DNA of 64,000 nucleotides from contig NZ_JAKKFH010000027.1 of assembly GCF_022230925.1 (NCBI RefSeq), positions 1 through 64,000 on the forward strand, in the 5' to 3' direction. The DNA is from Micromonospora alfalfae (GTDB lineage Bacteria; Actinomycetota; Actinomycetes; Mycobacteriales; Micromonosporaceae). Positions 6,951 through 15,959 of this stretch are shown in pieces. The number at the start of each line of letters is the position of its first letter. The first letter of the stretch is position 1. The position numbers were made by a program, and so were the translations under genes. The notes beneath the pieces are model-generated. The model did not search any database. It was not told where the DNA came from and was given only the letters and a program-made list of their open reading frames with translations.

Positions 6951-8360
6951 TCAGGCCACCGGCGTCGCGGTGCCGGTCGTACCGGCGAGCCGCTGGTGGG
7001 CGCGGATCACCTCGGCGTAGCGCAGACCGCTCGCCTTCACCGTCCGACGCTGGGTGGCGTAGTCGACGTGCACCAACCCGAAGCGCTTGTCGTAGCCGTA
7101 CGCCCACTCGAAGTTGTCCAGCAGCGACCAGACGAAGTAGCCGTCCAGGGGGACCCCTCGGGCCACCGCCGAGGCGCACGCGGCCAGGTGCTGCTCCAGG
7201 TGGTCGGTGCGTTCCTTGTCCTCCACAGTGCCGTCGGCGGTGACCTCGTCCGGCCACGCCGAGCCGCTCTCGGTGACGATGATCCGGCCCGGCCGGTACT
7301 CCTCGTGCACGTCGACGAGCAGCCGCTCCAGGCCCGCCGGGTACATCTCCCAGCCCATCGCGGTCTCCACCGACCCGGGCACCGGCACCTGCCGGGCGTA
7401 CGGCGCCGCGCCGGTCGGGTCGTCGACCACCAACTGCCGGAAGTAGTAGTTCACCCCGAGGAAGTCCGTCGGCGTGGCGATCGTCGCCAGGTCGTCCCCG
7501 CGTACCGGCGGCTCGACCCCGTAGGTGGCGATCATGTCGGCGGGGTAGCCGCGCCCGTGGATCGGGTCCAGCCACCACCTGTTGACGTGCCCGTCGGCGC
7601 GCCGGGCCGCCGTGACGTCCTCGGGTCGGTCGGTCGCCGCCTCGATCGGGCTGAGGTTGAGCACCAGCCCCACCGAGGCCGGCCGGGCGGCGTTGGCGCG
7701 GATCGCCTGGGTGGCCAGGCCGTGCCCGAGCAGCACGTGGTGCGAGGTGTGCACAGCGCGGGTCAGGTCCCGCTCGCCGGGGGCCATGTTCCCCTCCAGG
7801 TGCCCGATCCAGGACACGCAGAGCGGCTCGTTGACTGTGCACCAGTCGGCGACCCGGTCACCGAGCCGGCCGGCGACCACCGCCGCGTAGTCGGCGAACG
7901 CCTCGGCGGTGGCGCGCTCCGGCCAACCGCCCCGGTCCTGCAGCACCTGCGGCAGGTCCCAGTGGTAGAGCGTGACGAACGGCCGGATCCCGTCGGCGAG
8001 CAACGTGTCGACGAGCCGATCGTAGAAGTCCAGCCCGGCGGCGTTGACCCGCCCGACGCCGTCGGGCATGACCCGGGGCCAGGCCACCGAGAAACGGTAC
8101 GCGTCCACGCCGAGGCGGCGCAGCAGCGCCAGGTCCTCCGGCCACCGGTGGTAGTGGTCGCACGCCACCGCGCCGGTGTCGCCGTTGTCGACCTTGCCGG
8201 GAGTCGCCGAGAAGGTGTCCCAGATGGACGGCGACCGGCCGTCGACGTCGACGGCCCCCTCGATCTGGTACGCCGCCGTGGCGACACCCCAGAGGAAGTC
8301 GGGTGGCAGCTTGGACAGGTCGGGCACGGGTCGGTTCTCCTCTGGGGTTGGATGACTCAC
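6951..8360 (-). CDS. GH1 family beta-glucosidase
   Basis: A 469-residue glycoside hydrolase family 1 enzyme, full length for the family. FLWGVATAAYQIEGAVDVDG near the N terminus is the GH1 signature; the acid/base glutamate lies in WCTVNEPL and the nucleophile in IIVTESGSAW (the usual ITENG here reads TESGS). No signal peptide is present, so it acts in the cytoplasm on oligosaccharides brought in by the transporter encoded just upstream. The GTG start at 8360 overlaps the permease stop as GTGA. A likely substrate is cello- or other beta-linked oligosaccharide; alpha/beta specificity beyond the family cannot be read. Confidence 0.93.
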   Translation of the reverse strand: MSHPTPEENRPVPDLSKLPPDFLWGVATAAYQIEGAVDVDGRSPSIWDTFSATPGKVDNGDTGAVACDHYHRWPEDLALLRRLGVDAYRFSVAWPRVMPDGVGRVNAAGLDFYDRLVDTLLADGIRPFVTLYHWDLPQVLQDRGGWPERATAEAFADYAAVVAGRLGDRVADWCTVNEPLCVSWIGHLEGNMAPGERDLTRAVHTSHHVLLGHGLATQAIRANAARPASVGLVLNLSPIEAATDRPEDVTAARRADGHVNRWWLDPIHGRGYPADMIATYGVEPPVRGDDLATIATPTDFLGVNYYFRQLVVDDPTGAAPYARQVPVPGSVETAMGWEMYPAGLERLLVDVHEEYRPGRIIVTESGSAWPDEVTADGTVEDKERTDHLEQHLAACASAVARGVPLDGYFVWSLLDNFEWAYGYDKRFGLVHVDYATQRRTVKASGLRYAEVIRAHQRLAGTTGTATPVA

Positions 8361-9202
8361 TTGACAGCGCCGGCGGTGAGGCCGGCGACGAAGTAGCGCT
8401 GCAGGGCCAGGAACCCGACGACGACCGGGATGCTGACCACCAGCGAGGCGGCCATGATCTGGTTCCAGTAGACGTTGAACTGGGTGGAGTAGCCCTGGAG
8501 GCCGACGGCCAGGGTGCGGCTGCCCTCGTCGGTCATCACCGACGCGAAGAGCACCTCACCCCACGCCGTCATGAACGCGTACACGGTGACCGCGACGACG
8601 CCGGGCACGGCGGCCGGCAGGATGACCTGGAACAGGGTGCGCAGCGGACCTGCGCCGTCGACCTGCGCCGCCTCGTCCAGACCCCGGGGGATCGAGTCGA
8701 AGTAGCCGACAAGCATCCAGATCGAGAACGGCAGCGAGAAGGTCAGGTACGTGATGACCAGGCCGGTGCGGCTGGCGTACAGCTCGATGCCGGTGGCGTT
8801 GCCCAGGTTGACGTAGATGAGGAACAGCGGCAGCAGGAACAGGATGCCGGGGAACATCTGCGTGGACAGCACCGTCACCGTGAAGACACCCCGACCGCGG
8901 AACCGGTACCGGCTCACCGCGAACGCGGCGAAGATGGCCACCGCCACCGAGCAGACCGCCGCGATGCTCGACACCACCAGGCTGTTCACCAGGTACCGGG
9001 CCAGCGGCACGGTGCTCCACATGTCGACGAACGGTTGCAGGGTGGGCCGGCTGGGCCACCAGGTGAAGCCGTTCTGCACGTCCTGCAACGGCTTCGCCGC
9101 CGAGGTGACCATGACGTAGAGCGGGATGACGACGAAGAGGGCGAGCAGGGTCAGCACGATGCGCCGACCCCAGCGCTCACCGGCTGTCTCACGCATGGTC
9201 AT
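8357..9202 (-). CDS. Carbohydrate ABC transporter permease (MalG type)
   Basis: A 281-residue inner-membrane permease with six predicted helices. The EAA loop DEAAQVDGAGPLRTLFQVIL that contacts the ATPase is intact. It overlaps the preceding permease gene by 14 bases and the GH1 gene by four, placing it in the operon binding protein - permease - permease - beta-glucosidase. No ATPase is encoded here, so the importer probably uses a shared MsiK-type ATPase encoded elsewhere, as is known in streptomycetes. Confidence 0.93.
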   Translation of the reverse strand: MTMRETAGERWGRRIVLTLLALFVVIPLYVMVTSAAKPLQDVQNGFTWWPSRPTLQPFVDMWSTVPLARYLVNSLVVSSIAAVCSVAVAIFAAFAVSRYRFRGRGVFTVTVLSTQMFPGILFLLPLFLIYVNLGNATGIELYASRTGLVITYLTFSLPFSIWMLVGYFDSIPRGLDEAAQVDGAGPLRTLFQVILPAAVPGVVAVTVYAFMTAWGEVLFASVMTDEGSRTLAVGLQGYSTQFNVYWNQIMAASLVVSIPVVVGFLALQRYFVAGLTAGAVK

Positions 9203-10181
9203 CCCTCCGACGGTTGGTGATCAGCAGGTACACGGCCGAGACGACAAGCAGGAACAGCAGCAGCGCCACCGACATGGCCGACCCGGAGCCGAAGTCCCAG
9301 GTCTTGAAGGAGCTGCGGTAGATGTGGATGGAGATCAGGTCGGCCTGCTCCGGCGCGGAACCGCCGAACAGCACGAACGGGGTGTTGAAGTCGTTGAACG
9401 TCCACAGGAACAGCACCAGCAGCAGCACCAGGTTGACCGGCCGCAGCATCGGCAGGGTGACCGAGCGCAGCCGGCGCCAGAACCCGGCGCCGTCGATAGC
9501 GGCGGCCTCGTACAGCTCACCGGGCACGTTCTGCAACCCGGCCATCAGGCACAGGAACGCGAACGGCCAGTTACGCCAGACCGACACCACCAGCAGCGAC
9601 CAGAAGCTGTTGTCGCCGATCAACCAGAACGGCCGTTCGTTCATCAGCCCGAGCTGGTCCACGAGCACGTGGTTGACCAGGCCGGTGTCGCGTTGCAGCA
9701 GGAAGCTCCAGGTGATCACGGCCGCGTAGACCGGCAGCGCGTACGGGGTGAGGAACAGCGCCCGCAGGATCGCCCGTCCACGGAACGGCCGTTGCAGGAC
9801 GACAGCAGCCGAGATGCCGAGCAGCCAGGCGAAGCCGACCGAGAGCAGGCTGTAGGCCAGGGTGACCCAGAACGAGTGCAGCAGTTCCTTGCCGGCGGCG
9901 CTGTTCAGGTCGAGCGTCGCCCGGTAGTTCTCCAGCCCGATGAAGGGCGCGGTGGACCAGTCGCGAATGTGGAACTGGGTCAGCTCCAGCAGGCTCATCC
10001 AGACCCCGACCACCATGGGGATGACGTGGATGGCGAGTTCCAGCACGACGGCCGGTGCGAGCAGCAGGTACGGCAGGAGCGAGCGGCGGGGGCCGCGGGG
10101 CCGGCGGGCCGGCCCCCGGGCCGGCGACCCGGCCCGGGGTTCGCGCCGGTCGGCGTCCGGCGCGGTGGTGCTGGTTGCCAT
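9189..10181 (-). CDS. Carbohydrate ABC transporter permease (MalF type)
   Basis: A 330-residue permease, longer than its MalG-type partner because of a basic, Pro/Gly/Arg-rich cytoplasmic N terminus of about 35 residues before the first membrane helix. The EAA motif EAAAIDGAGFWRRLRSVTLP is present. It is the second gene of the operon, separated from the binding-protein gene by a 70-base gap that holds a strong hairpin, and overlapping the next permease. Confidence 0.93.
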   Translation of the reverse strand: MATSTTAPDADRREPRAGSPARGPARRPRGPRRSLLPYLLLAPAVVLELAIHVIPMVVGVWMSLLELTQFHIRDWSTAPFIGLENYRATLDLNSAAGKELLHSFWVTLAYSLLSVGFAWLLGISAAVVLQRPFRGRAILRALFLTPYALPVYAAVITWSFLLQRDTGLVNHVLVDQLGLMNERPFWLIGDNSFWSLLVVSVWRNWPFAFLCLMAGLQNVPGELYEAAAIDGAGFWRRLRSVTLPMLRPVNLVLLLVLFLWTFNDFNTPFVLFGGSAPEQADLISIHIYRSSFKTWDFGSGSAMSVALLLFLLVVSAVYLLITNRRRDDHA

Positions 10182-10199
10182 CGGGGTCCTCTCGGAGGC

Positions 10200-10238
10200 G
10201 GTGGCCGTGGCCGGGCTCAGCGCCCGACCACGGCCACC
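10200..10238 (-). other. Intercistronic hairpin between binding protein and permease genes
   Basis: Arms 10200-10216 and 10222-10238 pair at 16 of 17 positions (GGTGGCCGTGG...) around the 5-base loop TCAGC. It begins 13 bases after the binding-protein stop codon. In malE-malF-type operons such a structure protects the upstream message or causes partial termination, so that binding protein exceeds permease; that role is inferred here. Confidence 0.7.
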
Positions 10239-10251
10239 GGTGACGCCTGGG

Positions 10252-11550
10252 TCAGCGCATCTTCTGCTGCGCGTCGGTCAACTTGGCCTTCACCGACTCC
10301 TCGGTGACCGGCTTGCCGCTGGCCGCGTCGGCGAACAACTCCTTCATCGCGGTGCCGACCAGGGTCTCGAAGGTGCTCTCATCGGGCACCTGCGGCAGCG
10401 GGGCCGCGGTGGTGACGAGGGTTTCCTGGATGGTCTTCTGCTCCGTGGCGCTGAACGCGGGGTCGGAGGCGGCGGTCTTCACCGCCGGCAGCGAGCCGTA
10501 CGTCTTGTTGAGGATCGTCTGCTCCTCGTCGCTGGTCATGAACTTCACGAAGCTCAGCGCGCCGTCCTTGTTCTTGGTGTGCTTGAAGACCGCCATGTTG
10601 ATCCCGGCGACCATGCTGTTGACCTTCTTGCCGCCGGCCGGCGGGCTGGCCAGGAACGGCACCGGGGCCACCCCGTACGCGTCGGCGGGCATGTTCTGCG
10701 TCTTCAGGTTCGACCCGGCGGACTGCCAGAGCAGCATGGCGGCCTTGCCGTTGGCGAAGTCGGAGACCGACTGGTTCTGCGCGTACTCCGCGTTGCTCGG
10801 GTTGGTGATCTTGTCGGCGGCCATGAAGTCGATGTACCGCTTGATCGCCGAGACGTTCTGCGGGGTGTCGAAGGTCGGCTTGCCGGCCGAGTCGAACCAC
10901 TCGCCGCCGTACTGCTGACTGAAGGTGAAGGCGTGGTGGGCGTTCTCCGACGGGTTGGCCCCCTCGATCGCCAGGCCCCACTTGCCGCCGGTGCTCAGCT
11001 TCTTGCCGTACTCGGCGAGCTGCTCCCAGGTGGTCGGCGGTGCGGTGATGCCGGCGTCGGCGAACGACTTCTTGTTGTAGTACAGGCTGTACGCCATGCT
11101 GTAGAGCGGCACGGCGGCCGGCGGCTTGCCGGGGGCGCCGGCGGCGGCGAGCGCGGCGGGCACGATCCGGTCCTTGCCGCCGACGGCCTGCAGGGCGGCG
11201 TCGTCGAACTCGACCAGCGCGCCGGTGGCCTGCAACGACGCCGACCAGGTGTTGCCGATGTTGACAACGTCCGGGCCCTTGCCGGAGGCGGCGGCGGCCA
11301 GCAGGCGGTTGAGCAGATCCGACCAGGGGACCACCTCCACGGTGACCTTGATCCCGGTCTGCTTCTCGAACTTGTCCAACTCCGGCTGGAGGGTGGTCTT
11401 GTCGGCCTCCAGGCTGGCGCCCTGGTTGCTGGCCCAGTAGGTGAGCGTCTTGGGCGACGAGGCGGAGTCGTCGCCGGAGCCTCCGCAGGCGGTCAGCGAG
11501 GCGGCCGCCAGTACGGCGGCGGTGAATATCCCGAGGTGTCGTCTCGACAC
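10252..11550 (-). CDS. Extracellular sugar-binding lipoprotein
   Basis: A 432-residue family 1 solute-binding protein. The N terminus has a short basic segment, a hydrophobic stretch and the lipobox LTAC|GG (Cys about residue 22), so it would be lipid-anchored on the outer face of the membrane. The body has the periplasmic-binding fold hallmarks (for example GPDVVNIGNTWSA and SFVKFMTSDEEQ). It is the first gene of the transporter/beta-glucosidase operon and faces the ROK regulator across a 235-base divergent region, so control by that regulator is likely. The ligand is probably an oligosaccharide with beta-linked glucose, judged from the GH1 gene. Confidence 0.93.
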   Translation of the reverse strand: MSRRHLGIFTAAVLAAASLTACGGSGDDSASSPKTLTYWASNQGASLEADKTTLQPELDKFEKQTGIKVTVEVVPWSDLLNRLLAAAASGKGPDVVNIGNTWSASLQATGALVEFDDAALQAVGGKDRIVPAALAAAGAPGKPPAAVPLYSMAYSLYYNKKSFADAGITAPPTTWEQLAEYGKKLSTGGKWGLAIEGANPSENAHHAFTFSQQYGGEWFDSAGKPTFDTPQNVSAIKRYIDFMAADKITNPSNAEYAQNQSVSDFANGKAAMLLWQSAGSNLKTQNMPADAYGVAPVPFLASPPAGGKKVNSMVAGINMAVFKHTKNKDGALSFVKFMTSDEEQTILNKTYGSLPAVKTAASDPAFSATEQKTIQETLVTTAAPLPQVPDESTFETLVGTAMKELFADAASGKPVTEESVKAKLTDAQQKMR

Positions 11551-11689
11551 GGGTCAGCCCTTCCGGTGCGTGGTGGGGGTCCGCCGACCTTCGTCACCGA
11601 TAGGGGTCGGGCGACGGGGGCCGGCTGCGGACAGGGTTCGGGGGTGCGCCGTCGGGGTCCGTCGGCGTTTCCCGGGAGTTACATCACGG

Positions 11690-11712
11690 CTTAATTTATG
11701 TCGTCATTAAAG
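11690..11712. promoter_or_regulatory. AT-rich dyad in the ROK/binding-protein divergent region
   Basis: CTTAAT (11690-11695) and ATTAAAG (11706-11712) form an imperfect inverted repeat in otherwise GC-rich DNA, about 140 bases upstream of the binding-protein start and 75 bases upstream of the ROK start. ROK regulators typically bind AT-rich dyads, so this is a candidate operator. Nothing else in 11551-11785 is recognisable. Confidence 0.4.
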
Positions 11713-11785
11713 TTGCTGGCAGGTGGGTCGTCAAGCACGAGGCGGTTACAGTCGCCTCGAACGGCCGACGGGAACGAGGTGACGA

Positions 11786-12985
11786 GTGGAGCTGGCGCGT
11801 GCCACCAACCGCAGCGTGCGGTTGCGCAACCGGTCCGCCCTGCTGACCAAGCTCTTCCTGGACGGCCCGCTCACCCGCCAGGACCTGGTGCGCAGCACCG
11901 GGCTGAGCCAACCCGCGGTCAGCAACGTGGTGGCCGACATGATCGACGAAGGGCTGGTCGTCGAGGCCGGCGCCGCCGAGTCCGACGGCGGCCGGCCCAG
12001 CATGCTGCTGCGGATGGCGCCCCGCTTCGCCTTCGTGGTCGGCGTGGACGTCGGCGAGACCCGGGTCCGGGTGGAGCTGTTCGACTTCGCGATGACCCTG
12101 CTGGCCAGCGTCGAGTACCCGCTCGACCCGGCCCGCACCGAGCCCGACCTGGTGGCCGGGCGCGTGCTGGCCGGCATCGACGCGGTCACCGGCCAGGCCG
12201 GGGTGGCCCCCGGTGACGTGCTCGGCGTCGGCATCGGCGTCTCCGGCGTGGTCGAGCAGGGCACCGAGGCCGTCGTGCACGCCCAGGCCCTCGGCTGGGA
12301 CCGGGTGCCGATGGAGCGCCTGATCGGCGCCGGCACCGACCTGCCACTGCACATCGACAACGGCGCGAAGACCCTGGGCCAGGCCGAGATGTGGTTCGGC
12401 GCCGGCCGGGGTGCCCGGCACGCCGTCTTCGCGCTCGTCGGCTCCGGGGTGGGCGCGTCGGTGGTGACCAACGGCGCCACCTACCGGGGCGCGTCCAGCA
12501 GCGCGGGGGAGTGGGGGCACACCACGCTGGTGTACGGCGGCCGGGTCTGCCGGTGCGGCGCGCGCGGTTGCCTGGAGGCGTACGTGGGGGCGGAGGCGAT
12601 CATCGACCGCTACCGGGAGGCGCGCCGGGGTCGACCGGTGCCGGGCGAGGACGAGGAGTCCCAGATCGCCGCGCTGGTCGCCGCCGCCGAGACCTCGGCT
12701 ACCGCGCGACGGGTGCTGGCGGACACCGCCGGCTACCTCGGCGCCGGGGTGGCCAACCTGATCAACCTGTTCAACCCGGAGCGCGTGGTGCTCGGCGGCT
12801 GGGCGGCGATGGCCCTCGGCGACCTGCTGCCGGCCGTGCGGGAGGCCGCCGGTCGGCAGGCGCTGCGCCAGCCGTACGAGCAGGCGTCGATCGAGCTGTG
12901 CCGGCTCGGGGTGGACGCGGTGGCGTTGGGCGCGGCAACCCTCCCGATCGCCCGCTTCCTCACCGAGGGTGGCGTCCGCCGCTGA
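11786..12985 (+). CDS. ROK-family transcriptional regulator
   Basis: A 399-residue sugar-responsive regulator. An N-terminal winged helix (about residues 14-70, LTRQDLVRSTGLSQPAVSNV) is followed by an actin-like ROK domain with GVGIGVSGVV, SGVGASVVTNG and the zinc-binding CRCGARGCLE (about residues 251-260). The GTG at 11786 has an upstream purine-rich GGAACGAGG. Its position, divergent from the transporter operon, suggests it senses the imported sugar or its phosphate and controls that operon and itself. Confidence 0.92.
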   Translation: MELARATNRSVRLRNRSALLTKLFLDGPLTRQDLVRSTGLSQPAVSNVVADMIDEGLVVEAGAAESDGGRPSMLLRMAPRFAFVVGVDVGETRVRVELFDFAMTLLASVEYPLDPARTEPDLVAGRVLAGIDAVTGQAGVAPGDVLGVGIGVSGVVEQGTEAVVHAQALGWDRVPMERLIGAGTDLPLHIDNGAKTLGQAEMWFGAGRGARHAVFALVGSGVGASVVTNGATYRGASSSAGEWGHTTLVYGGRVCRCGARGCLEAYVGAEAIIDRYREARRGRPVPGEDEESQIAALVAAAETSATARRVLADTAGYLGAGVANLINLFNPERVVLGGWAAMALGDLLPAVREAAGRQALRQPYEQASIELCRLGVDAVALGAATLPIARFLTEGGVRR

Positions 12986-13041
12986 GCGGGGGACGACGGC
13001 AGCGCCGTCGCCAAATTACCCAAAAAGAATCCTCGGGATAA

Positions 13042-13112
13042 ATAACGAAGTTATAGATCGATGTCTTGACGCCGTCGCAATCTCGCCGCAACACTCCTAC
13101 GAGAGCGCTCTC
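13042..13112 (+). promoter_or_regulatory. Upstream region of the discoidin gene with LacI-type palindrome
   Basis: Within the 230-base gap before the secreted-protein gene there is an AT-rich dyad ATAAC-gaa-GTTAT (13042-13054), a -35-like TTGACG (13066-13071), and a perfect 12-base palindrome GAGAGCGCTCTC (13101-13112). The palindrome closely resembles the GGGAGCGCTCCC core bound by the LacI-family cellulose regulator CebR in streptomycetes. Control of the downstream gene by such a regulator is an inference. Confidence 0.5.
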
Positions 13113-13215
13113 CGACCCGCGACGCCGCATCGGCGGCACCACCCACGGCGCCACGGGGCGAGCCGATCCCATCCACGCGGCACCCCCTCGTAGCCCCCTA
13201 TCGACAGGCGATGTC

Positions 13216-15852
13216 ATGACATCTCGTGCAACATCCGTACGCCCGCGTCCTCGACGCGCCGTCCGGCACCTGCTGGTCGGGCTCACCGTGGCCCTGGTCG
13301 CGGCGCTCACCCCGACCGGCGCCACAGCGCCCGCACAGGCCGCGCCCACCCTGCTGTCCCAGGGCCGCCCCGCCACCGCCTCGTCCACCGAGAACGCCGG
13401 CACCCCGGCCTCCGCAGCCGTCGACGGCAACACCGGCACCCGCTGGGCCAGCGCGTTCAGCGACCCGCAGTGGCTCCAGGTCGACCTGGGCGCCCGGGCC
13501 ACCATCAGCCAGGTGAACCTGCTCTGGGAGGGCGCCTACGGCCGGGCCTTCCAGCTCCAGACCTCCGACGACGGTGCCACCTGGACGACGATCTACTCGA
13601 CCACCACCGGCACCGGCGGCACCCAGAACCTCACAGTCACCGGCGTCGGCCGCTACGTCCGGATGAACGGCACCGCCCGGGGCACCGGCTACGGCTACTC
13701 GCTCTGGGAGTTCCAGGTGTACGGCGAGACCGGCGGCAGCACGCCGACCTGCGGCAGCACCAACGTCGCTCAGGGCAGCCCGGCGACAGCGTCGTCCAGC
13801 CAGGACGCCGGCCTCGCGGCATCCGCGGCAGTCGACGGCAACACGGGCACCCGCTGGGCCAGCGCCGCCAGCGACCCGCAGTGGCTGCGCGTCGACCTGG
13901 GCAGCACCCGCACCATCTGCCGGGTGGTGCTCACCTGGGAGGCCGCGTACGCCCGGGCCTTCCAACTCCAGACCTCGGCCGACGGTGCCACCTGGACGAC
14001 GATCTACTCCACCACCACCGGCACCGGTGGCACGCAGTCCCTCACCGTCACCGGCAGCGGGCGCTACCTGCGGATGTACGGCACCGCCCGGGGCACCGCC
14101 TACGGCTACTCGCTCTGGGAGCTGGCGGTGAACACCACCGGCGGCGGCACCAGTGAACCCCCGGTCGACACGACCGACCCACGCAACCCCAACCTCGGGC
14201 CGAACACGTTCGTCTTCGACCCGAGCACACCGACGTCGACCATCCAGGGTCGACTGAACACCCTCTTCACCCAGCAGGAAACCAACCAGTTCGGCCCGCA
14301 GCGCTACGCGGTGCTGTTCAAGCCCGGCACCTACACCGCCGACGTCAACCTCGGCTTCTTCACCCAGGTCGCCGGCCTCGGCATGAGCCCCGACGACGTC
14401 AACCTCAACGGCCACGTGCGTGCCGAGGCGTTCTGGTTCGGCGGCAACGCCACCCAGAACTTCTGGCGGGCCGCCGAGAACCTGTCGGTGACCCTGCCCG
14501 CCGGGCAGACCGTGGAGCGCTGGGCGGTGTCCCAGGCGGCACCGTACCGGCGGATGCACCTGCGCGGCGCGCAGAACCAGATCCAGCTCTGGAATGGTGG
14601 CGACGGCTGGTCCAGCGGTGGCCTGCTGGCCGACACCCGTATCGACGGCCTTGTCGTCTCCGGCTCGCAGCAGCAGTGGTACTCCCGCAACAGCGAGTTC
14701 GGCAACGGCTGGACCGGCTCGGTGTGGAACATGGTCTTCCAGGGCGTCAACGGCGCTCCCGCGCCGAGCTTCCCCAACCCGTCGCACACAGTCATCGGGC
14801 AGACCCCACAGGTACGGGAGAAGCCGTTCCTGTACGTCGACGGCACCGGTGAGTACCGGGTCTTCGTGCCGGCGCTGCGCACCAACTCCACCGGAACCAG
14901 CTGGTACAACAAGACCCCGGCCGGCTCGTCCATCTCGCTGTCGCAGTTCTACGTGGTCCAGCCGGGCACCAGCGCCGCCACCATCAACGCGGCCCTCGCC
15001 CAGGGACGGCACCTGCTCTTCACCCCGGGCGTGCACCACGTCACCGAGCCGATCCAGGTCAACCGGGCCGACACGGTGATCCTCGGTCTCGGCCTGGCCA
15101 CCATTCAGGCCGACAACGGCGCGGTGGGCATGCGGGTGGCCGATGTGGACGGCGTGAAGGTGGCCGGCCTCATGTTCGAGGCCGGCACGACGAACTCGCC
15201 GGTGCTGATGGAGGTCGGGCCGTCCGGCTCGTCCGCGAGCCACGCCAGCAACCCGACCTCGCTGCACGACGTGTTCTTCCGCATCGGCGGGCCGCACGTC
15301 GGCAGGGCCACCAACACGCTGACCGTCAACAGCGACAACGTGATCGGTGACCACATGTGGCTGTGGCGGGCCGACCACGCCGCCAGCGGCGTACCGACCG
15401 GGTGGACGCTGAACACCGCCGACACCGGGCTCACCGTCAACGGCGACAACGTCACCATGTACGGCCTCTTCGTCGAGCACTACCAGAAGTACCAGACCAT
15501 CTGGAACGGCAACGGCGGGCGGACGTACTTATACCAGAACGAACTGCCCTACGACGTGCCGAACCAGGCGGCCTGGATGAACGGGTCGACCCGGGGCTAC
15601 GCCGCGTACAAGGTCGCCGATTCGGTGACCAGTCACCAGGCGTTCGGGCTGGGCAGCTACAGCTACTTCAACGTCAACCCAGCGGTGGTAGAGGAACGGT
15701 CCTTCGAGGTGCCCACCAACCCGAACGTGCGCTTCACGAACATGGTGACCGTCTCGCTCGGCGGTGTCGGCACCATCAACCGGGTGATCAACAACGCCGG
15801 TGGCACCGCGAACGCGGCCAACCAGCAGGTGTACCTGACCACCTACCCCTGA
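13216..15852 (+). CDS. Secreted protein with two discoidin domains and a beta-helix region
   Basis: An 878-residue exported protein. A basic N terminus and hydrophobic core end in an AQAA-type cleavage site at about residue 42. Two F5/8-type (discoidin, CBM32-like) domains follow, at about 47-173 and 183-310, so alike in DNA and protein that they look like a fairly recent duplication. After a GGGTSEPP linker, about 550 residues show two successive pectin-lyase-like right-handed beta-helix starts (PQRYAVLFKPGTYTADV and GRHLLFTPGVHHVTEPI), an arrangement like GH55 exo-beta-1,3-glucanases. Catalytic residues cannot be assigned. The ATG at 13216 is preferred to an upstream start because it gives a proper signal peptide and is preceded by AGG. 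A polysaccharide-binding or -degrading role is inferred. Confidence 0.8.
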   Translation: MTSRATSVRPRPRRAVRHLLVGLTVALVAALTPTGATAPAQAAPTLLSQGRPATASSTENAGTPASAAVDGNTGTRWASAFSDPQWLQVDLGARATISQVNLLWEGAYGRAFQLQTSDDGATWTTIYSTTTGTGGTQNLTVTGVGRYVRMNGTARGTGYGYSLWEFQVYGETGGSTPTCGSTNVAQGSPATASSSQDAGLAASAAVDGNTGTRWASAASDPQWLRVDLGSTRTICRVVLTWEAAYARAFQLQTSADGATWTTIYSTTTGTGGTQSLTVTGSGRYLRMYGTARGTAYGYSLWELAVNTTGGGTSEPPVDTTDPRNPNLGPNTFVFDPSTPTSTIQGRLNTLFTQQETNQFGPQRYAVLFKPGTYTADVNLGFFTQVAGLGMSPDDVNLNGHVRAEAFWFGGNATQNFWRAAENLSVTLPAGQTVERWAVSQAAPYRRMHLRGAQNQIQLWNGGDGWSSGGLLADTRIDGLVVSGSQQQWYSRNSEFGNGWTGSVWNMVFQGVNGAPAPSFPNPSHTVIGQTPQVREKPFLYVDGTGEYRVFVPALRTNSTGTSWYNKTPAGSSISLSQFYVVQPGTSAATINAALAQGRHLLFTPGVHHVTEPIQVNRADTVILGLGLATIQADNGAVGMRVADVDGVKVAGLMFEAGTTNSPVLMEVGPSGSSASHASNPTSLHDVFFRIGGPHVGRATNTLTVNSDNVIGDHMWLWRADHAASGVPTGWTLNTADTGLTVNGDNVTMYGLFVEHYQKYQTIWNGNGGRTYLYQNELPYDVPNQAAWMNGSTRGYAAYKVADSVTSHQAFGLGSYSYFNVNPAVVEERSFEVPTNPNVRFTNMVTVSLGGVGTINRVINNAGGTANAANQQVYLTTYP

Positions 15853-15914
15853 CCGGGGCGCCCGCGCCGGCCGGTCCTCTGTGACCGGTCGGCCGGGTGG
15901 CACCCAGGGCCGTG

Positions 15915-15945
15915 GCCGGCCCGGTCCCGCCGAGACCGGGCCGGC
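15915..15945. terminator. Bidirectional terminator hairpin
   Basis: A perfect 12-base stem, GCCGGCCCGGTC (15915-15926) with GACCGGGCCGGC (15934-15945), and a 7-base loop lie between the convergent stops of the discoidin gene and the amine oxidase gene. Confidence 0.75.
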
Positions 15946-15959
15946 TGCGGTCGTGCCGC

